DNA of 64,000 nt, taken from assembly GCA_950097015.1 (NCBI GenBank), contig CATNEN010000025.1, forward strand, positions 6,996,001 through 7,060,000, written 5' to 3'. This document shows, piece after piece, positions 32,164 to 45,160 of the stretch. How positions within the stretch are numbered: position 1 is the first letter of the stretch; each line of letters starts with the position of its first letter. The notes under the pieces were generated by a model. The model did not search any database, was not told the origin of the DNA, and was given only the letters and a program-made list of their open reading frames with translations. The stretch comes from Macrostomum hystrix (taxonomy: Eukaryota; Platyhelminthes; Macrostomidae). Both the position numbers and the translations under genes were made by a program.

Positions 32164-33800
32164 TGAATATTATAATTTTTTTCATCTTGGTAGAATGATT
32201 TTGTAGAAAGTTTTCATCTCGTGACAATTGCAGACGTGACAGTGGTGCGATAGAATGCTCGTAACGTTACGACGGGGAGTCTGAATTTAGAAGTGAGGTG
32301 GGTGTTCAGGGTAGAAAGAAAGGATGACGTGACGCCTTGATTGGAATGTACATTGAGTGGGACGCAAACTTTAGGACTGAGTGGTCGGCTGGGAGTGAGG
32401 TGGGTGTTCCAGGGGTAGAAAGGACAGTGTGAATGCTTGACTGGGATGTACATTGAATGTGAAGAGAGCTAGCTTCTTCACAGAAGAAGGGCCCACGCAT
32501 GAGCTGCATTGTGGACTTTAAAAAAAGTGTCAACGCAGGACAGGAGAAACCTGGCTTATTGGTAAGTATTTTTTAAGATCCGGATTGCAGATTGGAGTAC
32601 GGTAAACGCAGTCCTTTGGATTTGAACTGTCTGGTAAAGCAAAACATTCAAGAATAATTTAAGCCAAAGTGGAAATTCATGGCGCTGTCTTCTTAAGCTA
32701 CTGCCGGCCGCTTTTTCCCTTCTTTAAGTTGAGCAAACAGAGGAGGCACTCTGAATACCCCACCCCGCTGCGGAATGACCCTCTACCGACCTCCTCTGAG
32801 TTCGCTCCAGCTCTCTGCTCGAGAGGAGCAGATTTGAATATTTCCCGCCCGAAATTAAAGACAAACACGTCATTGAGAGCGGACCGACAAGACAGCTTTA
32901 GGGGTACCCAGGCCGGTGGGTCGGGGAAACGGCAGTTGTCGCTTTGGGATTTGGGAAAGGACTGGGAGGAAAAATCAGCGGGAGGAGGAAGAGCTAGCTG
33001 CTCATGAGTTTACACGAGTTTACTCATGAATCCCCCACCCCGCAATAAAACTTGCTCTCTTGTCCCTGCAAACCCAGTCCCTGCAGCCACTAATGTCACC
33101 GCCTGCATGCTGCCAAGACTTCACCCAGTCGTGCGAGCCCGGCAGCTGCTGTTGCTGCTTCAGTCTTTCTTCACCATGGAAGTTAAAAATGTGAGATCGA
33201 AAAAAACTACAGGGGGATCACGCCCTCAAACTGCGTGAATGCCGCCCCGCCAATACAGAAGGACATATATTTTCTTGAACAAAAAAACATGGCCTTGAAA
33301 ACAACGCGTCCGCCCCTCAGCGATTCGTGTGAAACAGTTGCGAATTGGGCAGGGCTAGGCAGGGCTGGGTTTTGACGCTTCGATCCGAAATTCGCTTCTT
33401 TCGACTTTGCCTGAGCTACCGCTGGGACCATAAGAATCGTTGAAGACTTGAAGATTCTAACATTCTTATTCGTGTCTGACACGACTGGGAGAGCGGTGAG
33501 GGGGGACGACTTCAACCTCAAGTAGAGTAAGTGTTGTTGGGCTGAGTGTCTGGCTTGCTTGTTGAGAGAGGGGTGCAGTTGGGCTGTTTGCTCGTCCGCT
33601 AGCAATGGTCTTCTGCTCCTCTTCAGAAAAATGCCGACTCTCAACGCCGGCCTGAATTTCTCCGCGGGATTAAAAATGCGTCTTTTAAAATGCTTCGGCC
33701 TTCTTTATCGACGATTGGGATTTCGATCGTTGGGATTTTGGTCAATCGAGTCGTCAACCGAAAATTGCTATACACTGCACTGTTCTGGGACACATGAACA
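32164..33800. other. Upstream flank of protocadherin; no gene recognised
   Basis: It contains a two-copy imperfect tandem duplication of about 105 bp at 32290-32460, sharing GTGAGGTGGGTGTTC and GGATGTACATTGA. Otherwise unique. It should include the protocadherin promoter or 5' UTR exons, but no TATA or initiator element is clear. Confidence 0.5.
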
Positions 33801-33804
33801 AAAC

Positions 33805-34065
33805 TTGGGATTTGGATCTGGGATTTCTAGAATCTGACATTTGTAGAATCTGGGATTTTTAGAATCTGGGATTTGTAGAATCTGGGATTTGTAGAATCTG
33901 GGATTTGTAGAATCTGGGATTTATAGAATCTGGGATTTGTAGAATCTGATATTTGTAGAATCTGGGATTTTTAGAATCTGATATTTGTAGAATCTGGGAT
34001 TTTTAGAATCTGGGATTTGTAGAATCTGGGATTTGTAGAATCTGGGAACTGGGACTTTCTGAGAT
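33805..34065. repeat. 16-bp minisatellite (about 15 copies)
   Basis: Units of GTAGAATCTGGGATTT with TTAGAATCTGATATTT variants. Confidence 0.94.
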
Positions 34066-34547
34066 CTTCGGATTTAAGGAATCTGGTATTTTTACGGGCT
34101 AGAATTATCTGAGCAAAAATAGCTCTGGGCTGTGACTGGGCAGTTTTATGCTGCTAACAAGCGACCTATTTTTGAAGATAGATCCTACAGAAGATCCCTG
34201 TTCATTTTAGTTTCTGGCAGTTTCAGACAGTCTCTGTAAGGCTCATTTGGGTTGCACTGTAAGAAAAAAGCGTTATAAAATATCAACCAAAAGACTTGGA
34301 TAGAGAAGTTAGGGGAAGTTACACGGATAAGAAAAACATTTCTAAGAGGAATACCAGAATTCAATTTCGTACCATTTTAAGACGTTGCAAAACAAATCGG
34401 GTTGTGAGAGGATCTTTCTTTCATTCCTTTCCCCTTCTCCGTCGTCAGCAAACTAATTTCCTATTTAATTTATCTCAGCAGAAGACAAAATATTATTTCC
34501 TGCATCAAGTATGGAGATCACGACATTAGGATTCGGGAAAACCTGAA
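34066..34547. other. No recognisable gene
   Basis: Unique sequence between two arrays with nothing assignable. Confidence 0.5.
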
Positions 34548-35055
34548 GTGAAAACTTCTACAAAACAACACGGAAACTTCCACACATCAACACGGAAACT
34601 TCCACACATCAACACGGAAACTTCTAATAAACAACACGGAAACTTCCACACATCAACACGGATACTTACACAAAACAACACGGAAACTTCCACAAAACAA
34701 CACGGATACTTACACAAAACAACACGGAAACTTCCACAAAACAACACGGATACTTACACAAAACAACACGGAAACTTCCACAAAACAACACGGATACTTA
34801 CACAAAACAACACGGAAACTTCCACATTGCAACACGGATACTTACACAAAAACACGGAAACTTCCACATAGCAACACGGAAACTTCCACATAGCAACACG
34901 GAAACTTCCACATAGCAACACGGAAACTTCCACATAGCAACACGGAAACTTCCACATAGCAACACGGAAACTTCCACAAAACAACACGGAAACTTCCACA
35001 TAGCAACACGGAAACTTCCACACAACAACACGGAAACTTCCACATAGCAACACGG
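34548..35055. repeat. 22-bp minisatellite (about 23 copies)
   Basis: Units of AACACGGAAACTTCCACATA plus GC, with AAAC and GATACTTACAC variants alternating in the left half and near-uniform units in the right half. Confidence 0.95.
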
Positions 35056-36169
35056 AATCCTCCCAAACTTCTAGGGAAGTTTCGGCACAATGAATGGAAA
35101 GCTTTCGCCATAAATTTCTGAAATTTCCACGCTATAAATTCCATAGATATGATTGGGAACATAAAATATTTAGCCACAGATTAGGATTATAGCCTGTAAT
35201 AAATATTCGTTACGTATATATTTTTAATTTAGCTCCCACTCTTTGATCCTTAACTCATTGACCCGAGATGAGCTCACAGTTGCATTGGCTCTCAAGCTAG
35301 AAATTAAATCTCTACCCTTTTTGTAGGAGACGAAGACTCAACGAAGTGAGAGAATAAAACTCAAGCTTTACTATTAGCCTCTTAGATGGTCAGCCTCCTT
35401 TCTCTAACGAAGCCTAAGATAGGAATCAAATAATGCTTAGCGAAAATTGGTCCCCATAAATTTCGACATTATGACGCCCCAAATCCCCCCTGAAAAATAT
35501 CGGCCTCCTTCCCAAAGCTAAGTTGTTCGTTTCTTTGTCTCTTCTGCGATTGGATTTTTTTCTTCATATTCTTCCTCCGATGCTCCAACTGGCTGGGGGC
35601 GGAGGGTCGCCTGAGAGGTTGAGTCGGGAAAAATGAGATACTTCAAGATTTCCCCATTTTTTTATGAGCGCGTCGGGACTCGGCATCTCCCGGGCCCTTG
35701 TGGGATTGTTTCTGTAAGAAACTAATCTTGAATCCCGAAGGCTCCCGACTGCCGGATTGCAGCTGCGTCACTGGATTATCTGTCCTCGAAATATCCCCTC
35801 CCGTTTCGCAAATCCCGCATCTCCACGGCTGTTTTGTGTGTGGCTTGGGAAATATTCTTGTCGCTAGGTGGGGAGGCGACTTATCGTTCGCTGTTGAGAG
35901 TTTCACTTTTTATGGGAGATAATCCTCTTTATCAAAATAGGAATACTTTTCTTACCGCGCTCAGATTCGCAAATTCCCACTAAATCTGTTCTGTCTTCAA
36001 AGATTCTATTTAAAAAAGTCGGCTTTCATTTGAAGTAACAAATTAATTGGCGGATCCTGATCCAGGGTGGCTGCTCATCACAAATACTCCTGCACAAAAG
36101 AAACTAGACAAAAAACCCTTTGCTACCCTTAACAATTGGTAAACTTTTCCGACATTATGAGACAACATA
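35056..36169. other. No recognisable gene
   Basis: About 1.1 kb of unique sequence; short frames without family resemblance. Confidence 0.5.
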
Positions 36170-36893
36170 TCTGTCTCATCTCTCCTCTGTCTCATCTCTC
36201 CTGCCTAATCTCTTCTGTCTCATCTCTCTCCCCTGTCTCATCTCTCCCGTATCCCATTTCTTCCGTGTCTCATCTCTCCTCTGTCTCATCTCTCCCGAAT
36301 CTCATCTCTCCCGTGCTTCATATCTCCCATGTCTCATCTCTCTCCCCTGTCTCAACTCTCGCCTGTCTCAACTCTCGCCTGTCTCATCTCTCGCCTGTCT
36401 CATCTCTCCCCTGTCTCAACTCTCGCCTGTCTCATCTCTCGCCTGTCTCATCTCTCGCCTGTCTCATCTCTCGCATGTCTCATCTCTCGCCTGTCTCATC
36501 TCTCCCCTGTCTCATCTCTCGCCTGCCTCATCTCTCGCCTGTCTCATCTCTCGCATGTCTCATCTCTCGCCTGTCTCATCTCTCCCCTGTCTCATCTCTC
36601 GCATGTCTCATCTCTCGCCTGTCTCATCTCTCCCCTGTCTCATCTCTCGCCTGTCTCATCTCTCGCCTGTCTCATCTCTCGCCTGTCTCATCTCTCGCAT
36701 GTCTCATCTCTCGCCTGTCTCATCTTTCCCCTGTCTCATCTCTCCCCTGTCTCATCTCTCGCCTGTCTCATCTCTCGCCTGTCTCATCTCTCGCATGTCT
36801 CATCTCTCGCCTGTCTCATCTTTCCCCTGTCTCATCTCTCGCATGTCTCATCTCTCGCCTGTCTCATCTTTCCCCTGTCTCATCTCTCTCCCT
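36170..36893. repeat. 16-bp minisatellite A (TCTCATCTCTCGCCTG)
   Basis: About 45 units with variants CGCATG, CCCCTG and TTTCCCC. It is the same family as the larger array starting near 37445, from which it is separated by about 550 bp of unrelated sequence. Confidence 0.96.
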
Positions 36894-37337
36894 CCCTCGT
36901 AGTCTCAGTCGCCCTTCTTCATCGCATAGATTTGTCTTCCCTGCAATATATTTAACATTCTAGAATATTCTGCAACACGCCAGTTGCGTGACAAGCAGAT
37001 TCTGTCCAACTTTACAGACAGCCAAGTGTCAAATTTTAGTCCTCTGTCCACTCACTGACTCGAAGCGGAAAAAACTGCATAAAAATTGTTCAACATTTTT
37101 TTCAGACCGGCCCAGCGAGCGGGGAGGTAAATGCGATTTAGCAGAATCTTCTCATCTTAATCCCCGTTGGGGATTCTGGCCTAGCGCAAGTCCCATCCCG
37201 CCTGCCGGCTCGCATCAATGGTGTGGGGCACTTTTCGATTGTTAATTCGACTTTCGTGACCACGGCGCGTTGTCCTCCACCACCCCAGTCGTCCTGGGGT
37301 CCGCTGTTGCTGAGCTCACTGGAACATTGTGCTATAG
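36894..37337. other. Unique spacer between two related arrays
   Basis: No gene recognised. A GC-rich stretch at 37100-37310 lacks family resemblance in any frame. Confidence 0.5.
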
Positions 37338-37412
37338 CAGGGGTTGGCAAACTCCGGCCCACGGGCCAGAGGCGGCCCTCGAAGCTCTGAAATTCGGCCC
37401 ATTGCTCCTACA
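37338..37412 (+). mobile_element. hAT-type transposon end (Zaphod/Tip100-like TIR), solo
   Basis: CAGGGGTTGGCAAACTCCGG followed by CCCACGGGCCAGAGGCGGCC and then AATTCGGCCC is the characteristic terminal and subterminal sequence of hAT elements of the Zaphod/Tip100/Charlie type. No matching inverted end was found nearby. The large 16-bp array starts only about 30 bp after it, so the rest of the element may have been displaced or lost. Confidence 0.7.
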
Positions 37413-37444
37413 GTACAGTATCACCTACAGTAACAGTAACACAT

Positions 37445-40400
37445 ACAGTTTCCTGTGTCATCTCTCCCGAATCTCATCTCTCCCGTGTTTCATATCTCCC
37501 ATGTCTCATCTCATCCGTGTCTCATCTCTCCCGTGTCTCATCTCATCCGTGTCTCATCTCATCCGTGTCTCATCTCTCCCGTGTCTCATCTCTCCCGTGT
37601 CTCATCTCTAACGTGTGTCATCTTTCCCGTGTCTCATCTCTCCCATGTCTAGCCTCTCGCATGTCTCATCTCTCCCGTGTCTCATCTCACTCGTGTCTCA
37701 TCTCTCCCGTGTTTTATCTCACTCGTGTCTCATCTCTCCCGTGTCTCATCTCTCCCGTGTCTCATCTCTCCCGTGTCTCATCTCTCTCGTGTCTCATCTC
37801 TCCCGTGTTTTATCTCACTCGTGTCTCATCTCATCCGTGTCTCATCTCTCCCGTGTCTCATCTCTCCCGTGTCTCATCTCATCCGTGTCTCATCTCATCC
37901 GTGTCTCATCTCTCCCGTGTCTCATCTCTCCCGTGTCTCATCTCATCCGTGTCTCATCTCATCCGTGTCTCATCTCTCCCGTGTCTCATCTCATCCGTGT
38001 CTCATCTCTCCCGTGTCTCATCTCATCCGTGTCTCATCTCATCCGTGTCTCATCTCATCCGTGTCTCATCTCACTCGTGTCTCATCTCTCCCGTGTCTCA
38101 TCTCTCCCGTGTCTCATCTCTCTCGTGTCTCATCTCTCCCATGTCTCATCTCATCCGTGTCTCATCTCTCCCGTGTCTCATTTCATCCGTGTCTCATCTC
38201 ATCCGTGTCTCATCTCTCCCGTGTCTCATCTCTCCCGTGTCTCATCTCATCCGTGTCTCATCTCTCCCGTGTCTCATCTCATCCGTGTCTCATCTCATCC
38301 GTGTCTCATCTCTCCCGTGTCTCATCTCATCCGTGTCTCATCTCTCCCGTGTCTCATCTCTCCCGTGTCTCATCTCATCCGTGTCTCATCTCATCCGTGT
38401 CTCATCTCTCCCGTGTCTCATCTCTCCCGTGTCTCATCTCATCCGTGTCTCATCTCATCCGTGTCTCATCTCATCCGTGTCTCATCTCTCCCGTGTCTCA
38501 TCTCATCCGTGTCTCATCTCTCCCGTGTCTCATCTCATCCGTGTCTCATCTCATCCGTGTCTCATCTCATCCGTGTCTCATCTCATCCGTGTCTCATCTC
38601 TCCCGTGTCTCATCTCATCCGTGTCTCATCTCTCCCGTGTCTCATCTCATCCGTGTCTCATCTCATCCGTGTCTCATCTCATCCGTGTCTCATCTCATCC
38701 GTGTCTCATCTCATCCGTGTCTCATCTCTCCCGTGTCTCATCTCTCCCGTGTCTCATCTCATCCGTGTCTCATCTCATCCGTGTCTCATCTCTCCCGTGT
38801 CTCATCTCATCCGTGTCTCATCTCTCCCGTGTCTCATCTCATCCGTGTCTCATCTCATCCGTGTCTCATCTCTCCCGTGTCTCATCTCATCCGTGTCTCA
38901 TCTCTCCCGTGTCTCATCTCTCCCGTGTCTCATCTCTCTCGTGTCTCATCTCTCCCGTGTCTCATCTCTCCCGTGTCTCATCTCATCCGTGTCTCATCTC
39001 ATCCGTGTCTCATCTCTCCCGTGTCTCATCTCATCCGTGTCTCATCTCTCCCGTGTCTCATCTCATCCGTGTCTCATCTCATCCGTGTCTCATCTCATCC
39101 GTGTCTCATCTCATCCGTGTCTCATCTCTCCCGTGTCTCATCTCTCCCGTGTCTCATCTCATCCGTGTCTCATCTCATCCGTGTCTCATCTCTCCCGTGT
39201 CTCATCTCATCCGTGTCTCATCTCTCCCGTGTCTCATCTCATCCGTGTCTCATCTCATCCGTGTCTCATCTCATCCGTGTCTCATCTCTCCCGTGTCTCA
39301 TCTCATCCGTGTCTCATCTCTCCCGTGTCTCATCTCATCCGTGTCTCATCTCATCCGTGTCTCATCTCATCCGTGTCTCATCTCATCCGTGTCTCATCTC
39401 TCCCGTGTCTCATCTCATCCGTGTCTCATCTCTCCCGTGTCTCATCTCATCCGTGTCTCATCTCTCCCGTGTCTCATCTCATCCGTGTCTCATCTCATCC
39501 GTGTCTCATCTCATCCGTGTCTCATCTCTCCCGTGTCTCATCTCATCCGTGTCTCATCTCTCCCGTGTCTCATCTCATCCGTGTCTCATCTCATCCGTGT
39601 CTCATCTCATCCGTGTCTCATCTCATCCGTGTCTCATCTCTCCCGTGTCTCATCTCATCCGTGTCTTATCTCTCCCGTGTCTCATCTCATCCGTGTCTCA
39701 TCTCTCCCGTGTCTCATCTCATCCGTGTCTCATCTCTCCCGTGTCTCATCTCATCCGTGTCTCATCTCATCCGTGTCTCATCTCTCCCGTGTCTCATCTC
39801 TCCCGTGTCTCATCTCATCCGTGTCTCATCTCATCCGTGTCTCATCTCTCCCGTGTCTCATCTCATCCGTGTCTCATCTCTCCCGTGTCTCATCTCATCC
39901 GTGTCTCATCTCATCCGTGTCTCATCTCTCCCGTGTCTCATCTCTCCCGTGTCTCATCTCATCCGTGTCTCATCTCTCCCGTGTCTCATCTCTCCCGTGT
40001 CTCATCTCATCCGTGTCTCATCTCTCCCGTGTCTCATCTCATCCGTGTCTCATCTCATCCGTGTCTCATCTCATCCGTGTCTCATCTCACTCGTGTCTCA
40101 TCTCTCCCGTGTCTCATCTCATCCGTGTCTCATCTCATCCGTGTCTCATCTCTCCCGTGTCTCATCTCATCCGTGTCTCATCTCTCCCGTGTCTCATCTC
40201 ATCCGTGTCTCATCTCATCCGTGTCTCATCTCTCCCGTGTCTCATCTCATCCGTGTCTCATCTCTCCCGTGTCTCATCTCATCCGTGTCTCATCTCATCC
40301 GTGTCTCATCTCATCCGTGTCTCATCTCTCCCGTGTCTCATCTCACTCGTGTCTCATCTCTCCCGTGTCTCATCTCATCCGTGTCTCATCTCATCCGTGT

Positions 40401-40845
40401 CTCATCTCTCCCGTGTCTCATCTCATCCGTGTCTCATCTCTCCCGTGTCTCATCTCATCCGTGTCTCATCTCATCCGTGTCTCATCTCATCCGTGTCTCA
40501 TCTCACTCGTGTCTCATCTCATCCGTGTCTCATCTCTCCCGTGTCTCATCTCATCCGTGTCTCATCTCTCCCGTGTCTCATCTCATCCGTGTCTCATCTC
40601 ATCCGTGTCTCATCTCATCCGTGTCTCATCTCACTCGTGTCTCATCTCTCCCGTGTCTCATCTCATCCGTGTCTCATCTCATCCGTGTCTCATCTCTCCC
40701 GTGTCTCATCTCATCCGTGTCTCATCTCTCCCGTGTCTCATCTCATCCGTGTCTCATCTCATCCGTGTCTCATCTCATCCGTGTCTCATCTCACTCGTGT
40801 CTCATCTCTCCCGTGTCTCATCTCTCCCCTGTCTCATATTTCTGC
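37445..40845. repeat. 16-bp minisatellite B, 3.4 kb, about 210 copies of two unit types
   Basis: Two 16-bp units alternate: TCTCATCTCTCCCGTG and TCTCATCTCATCCGTG, with rarer CTCACTCGTG, CTCTCTCGTG and TTTTATC variants. Their order is not random; blocks of about 10 units recur, for instance ACTCGTG variants near 40343, 40503, 40631 and 40791 (spacings 160, 128, 160). None of the three plus-strand frames meets a stop, producing three overlapping frames over 1000 codons each. That is a property of the unit. Confidence 0.97.
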
Positions 40846-41534
40846 AGTAAATGCTGCTGGTTCTCTCTTTGGCCCGCTAGCTAATAAATTTGAAAACAAA
40901 AGAACCGCACGGTTGAAAACAATTCTGTGGGAATATTTCGCCAGCTTGGCTATTTGAAACAAATTTAGACGTTTCGTCTGTTTTGTTGGGGCAGCGGCTG
41001 CGGAACACAAAAAATCTTTTGTTGCTTCTTTTAACTGCGGTTTTTTCTTCTTCAAAGTGGCAGAGACACGCGGGGGGTCAGATAGTGGTCGGCAAGCTGT
41101 AATGCCTGCGCTTCTTATCAGCAAATCTCTTCAGGGAAGATGGGAGAAGTGGGATGACAGGCCGGCTGGGTGTTTTAGGGGCGGAGGCAACAGCCCGTCA
41201 CACACGCAGGTCGTCTTTTAAGCTGCCATGGCGCTGCTTTGTTGCAAAGCTAAACAGAAAATAAGTGGCTGGACATGTGCTCGCACTCAGTCCCAGCTGA
41301 AGGGGCTGAACAGCTGAGCATTTAAGCCCATTTTGCCGCCTGGTAATCCTGTGCGCCAATTGCTAATCTTCACCTTGTTGGCCGGCGTTTAGAAGGCGCA
41401 GGAGATAAAATTAGTAAATACTTCTGGCTGCGAACTTCTAGCTGAAAAGCCTTCATCTGAACTTTATGCTTCTAAATCGCTTCTTAAATGCCTTTTGCCT
41501 GAAGATGGAAATTGTAATTAGCTCTCCTCGCTGT
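40846..41534. other. No recognisable gene
   Basis: Unique sequence; no exon, RNA gene or transposon end supported. Confidence 0.5.
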
Positions 41535-42400
41535 TCTGAAGAATCCCAACCTGAAGTCTTTCCCTGCCTGAAGAATCCCAACCTGAAGTCTTTATGCACC
41601 TGAAGAATCCCAACCTGAAGTCTTTACCCACCTGACGAATCCCAACCTGAAGTCTTTATGCACCTGAAGAATTCTAACCTGAAGTCCTTGCCAACCTGAA
41701 GAATTCTAACCTGAAGTCCTTGCCAACCTGAAGAATCCCATCTGAAGATTTTCCTTCCTTGAAGAATCCCATCTGAGGATTTTCCTAACCTGAAGAATCC
41801 CATCTGAGGATTCTCTAAACCTGAAGAATCCCATCTGAAGATTCTCCAAACCTTGAAGAATCCCATCCGAAGATTCTCCAAACCTGAAGAATCCCATCTG
41901 AGGATTCTCCAAACCTGAAGAATCCCATCTGAGGATTCTCCAAACCTGAAGAATCACATCTGGAGATTCTCCTAACCTGAAGAATCCCATCTGAGGATTC
42001 TCTAAACCTGAAGAATCCCACCTGAAGATTCCCCAAACCTTGAAGAATCCCATCTGAAGATTTTCCTAACCTGAAGAATCCCATCTGAGGATTCTCCTAG
42101 CCTGAAGAATCCCATCTGAAGATTCTCCAAACCTGAAGAATCCCAACTGAAGATTCTCCAAACCTGAAGAATCCCATCTGAGGATTCTCCAAACCTGAAG
42201 AATCCCATCTGAAGATTCTCCAAACCTGAAGAATCCCATCTGAGGATTCTCCAAACCTGAAGAATCCCATCTGAAGATTCTCCAAACCTGAAGAATCCCA
42301 TCTGAAGATTCTCCTAACCTGAAGAATCACATCTGAAGATTCTCCTAACCTGAAGAATCCCATCTGAAGATTCTCCTAACCTGAAGAATCCCAACTGAAG
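41535..42400. repeat. 31-bp minisatellite (about 27 copies)
   Basis: Units of CTGAAGAATCCCATCTGAGG plus ATTCTCCAAAC. The left end (41535-41740) has a longer, diverged CCAACCTGAAGTCTTT form. Confidence 0.95.
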
Positions 42401-43239
42401 AGCATTTTGCTAACTTTATGACACCTCTTATAAATCCCACCTGAGTTCTCAAGCGTTAGAAATGACAGGTGTTATCTTCAGAGGGGTCTTCTAAGTCAAA
42501 GTCAAGCTTGAAAAGCATTGCCAGCGGCCAGACAAGGAGCTCCATAACTCATTCATAGACGATTTCCAGTTGTAGGAAAATTGAAACACAATCGATAAAC
42601 TAATGTGTGAAATTGACAGCTGGCCATAAATTATGCGTTGTTATAGCTGCAATGACTCAGATCAAGCATATATACTTTATAATATTTATATCATCGATTA
42701 GGTCAAATATAATGAGCAGACTGAGACAGGCTGTCAAAAAGTTGACATCTTAGTGACAATGATTTCGATGCTGATTTCATTTTGTCTCACTAAAAATACT
42801 AATATTGACGTGTAAACACGAATTAGACCGTACTAAAATTCCTATTTACCATTTATTAACGCAACGAGCAGCGCTTATAAGCGTAATAGTCGAGCTAATA
42901 CTCAAATCTAGCTGCCTCACCCCAATGGCTGCCCTGTCAGTCAGTGTGATGCTGGAGTGCCACTTCCCGTTTCTGTCTCTCTCCCAAGCTTGAAGTGGAC
43001 CAGCCCCCCCCACCATGCGGGACCCACCTGGACGGGATACTGGGTAGTGAGAGAGACAAGTGCTGATGAGTGTGGGAGTGACAGACAATGGTAGAACCAG
43101 GGTGCACAGTCACTTGATATGTTCGTGAAGCTGTTTTCATAGCCTCTGTTGGCTTAGTAAAAATATGTATTTAAGCGATGGAAAACCAGTCAATGAGATT
43201 GGAATGACTAAACTGCTCCGAGTGGCCACATTTAGAAGC
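42401..43239. other. No recognisable gene
   Basis: Unique sequence. A minus-strand open frame at 42846-43088 has no family resemblance. Confidence 0.5.
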
Positions 43240-43640
43240 TAAAAGGGGAGATCGAGGAAGAGATGTGAAATGGGAGATCGAGGAAGAGATGTGAAAGGGG
43301 AGATTGAGGAGAGATGTGAAAGGGGAGATTGAGGAAGAGATGTGAAAGGGGAGATTGAGGAAGAGATGTGAAATGGGAGATCGAGGAAGAGATGTGAAAG
43401 GGCAGATTGACGAGAGATGTGAAAGGGGAGATTGAGGAGAGATGTGAAAGGGGAGATTGACGAGAGATGTGAAAGGGGAGATTGAGGAAGAGATGTGAAA
43501 GGGGGATTGAGGAAGAGATGTGAAAGGGGAGATTGAAGAAGAGATGTGAAAGGGGAGATTGAGGAGAGATGTGAAAGGGGAGATTGAGGAAGAGATGTGA
43601 AAGGGGGATTGAGGAAGAGATGTGAAAGGGAAAATTAAAG
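43240..43640. repeat. 26-bp minisatellite (about 15 copies)
   Basis: Units of GAAAGGGGAGATTGAGGAAG plus AGATGT, with frequent 3-bp-shorter versions (GAGGAGAGATGT). Confidence 0.94.
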
Positions 43641-45160
43641 GAATTGAAATGGGAGATTAAAAGATGTAACAGGGAGATCGGAAGGTCTGATAGGTTATGA
43701 GACGCATGTCAAATTATTTTTTAGTCTCCTAATAACAAACGATCGACAGGCTCATCTCTATGCTCAGGAGTTGAAAGTGGATCTTCATTCACTGGTTTGT
43801 AAAGCTTTGATGTTTGGGGAGCTGCTCAGAACCGATGTCGAATCTGTTTATAGACGAATGAAGCTGTCTTTGAAGTCATTGCGCTCGCATTATTCAGGCA
43901 ATCAACATTTGACACGAAAGCTGAAAGCTGAGAATTCTGCTCCCGCCGCCGGGACTTCCGTTGCTTGATTCCCTTTAATTCTTTCAAACTTTTCCCCTTT
44001 TTAATCTCTGAGAGGTGTTCCCGGAAGAATTCTCGCGAATTTTCGATTCGATTTCTGAAAGTTCGAGAAAAATCTGGAAAAGTTTCAGAGAGAGAGAGAA
44101 GGAAACGACTACAATGGAAACTAATAATCCCTTTTTGGGATAAATTATCAACGGGAATTCCGCTCGAATTGGCTAAAATCAGCACCTAATCTATAAGCAA
44201 CTGGGGATGGAACGAAAGCCGGCCATTCACCGTTGCGTGATAGTTGGAGCCGTTGGTGGCGCGGGAGGGGATCGGGGAGTTTTGAGTGCCGATCCCTGCT
44301 GTGTGCTACCCGCATCCCCATTTTGAGCACGCTGAAACTGGAGTAAGGGAATTCCTGTGTGTCGGCCCGGTGGGCAGAGAGACAACTTCCTGCTGGGGCG
44401 GCCCGCTGACGGTGCCTGATGAGAATGAGAAGGGGATAACTTCCCCGTTCCCCTAATTCCTGTTATTGAGAGGGAGGGAGGTTGAGCAGCTCTGTTGTCT
44501 GCTCTACCAAAAAAGTTTTTTTCGACGGGTTTTCAAATCGTCCGCTGGCAGAGCAGTGCATTAGCGTGCAGGACAGTGGTAACAAGCCGCGGAGTTGCAT
44601 TGTGCTCTAAAAGGGGTTCCCCATTGTTAGCCGATTATATAGTGCGCTGCTGCGGCACAATCACTGCCATGCTAGTCAAAGCAGACTCTGACCTTGCAGC
44701 ATGGGGTCTCTTGTTATGTGCTTCTTTGACTTCAACAGAACTCCGTGTAAAAAAGCAGCTTCAAGATGAAAGAAAGTATTCTGCGAAAAAAAACTAGTGA
44801 AAGAGTTTAATGGAGAGAAAAGCATATGGATTAATAATACCCGTACCATTGTGGACTATTAAGGATTTATATATTGGTTTAATGATTACTAAATGGCCTC
44901 GTAATTTAGACCAAAATTATAACAGAATTGAGAAAATCAATGGGTAGTATATATTAGAGAAGAAAACTAATTTCTTGGGTAATTCTTTATAAGAAGTTTA
45001 AGTGTGCTCTACACAGTGAATCTAGTGATCAAAGGACTGCTCTAGAGGCAGATCTAAGAGATTGACCTACAAAACGATATAGATACAGACATTAGCACTG
45101 ACTTTAGGACCGATCCAGAGGCTAAAGACTGATCTAGATATTGATCTAGAGACTAATCTA
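43641..45160. other. No recognisable gene
   Basis: Unique sequence with several short open frames (for example 43771-43968 plus, 44495-44797 plus) that I could not relate to any family. Confidence 0.45.

Noticed and set aside
33207-33644. 145-codon minus-strand frame
   Set aside because: No domain, no start context, no splice support, low-complexity composition.
37517-40957. Three overlapping open frames of 1146, 1089 and 1057 codons
   Set aside because: The 16-bp units contain no stop in any plus frame; identical peptide blocks cycle in all three frames. Not genes.
44495-44797. 100-codon plus-strand open frame
   Set aside because: Composition is not compelling and no relatives recognised; could be chance.
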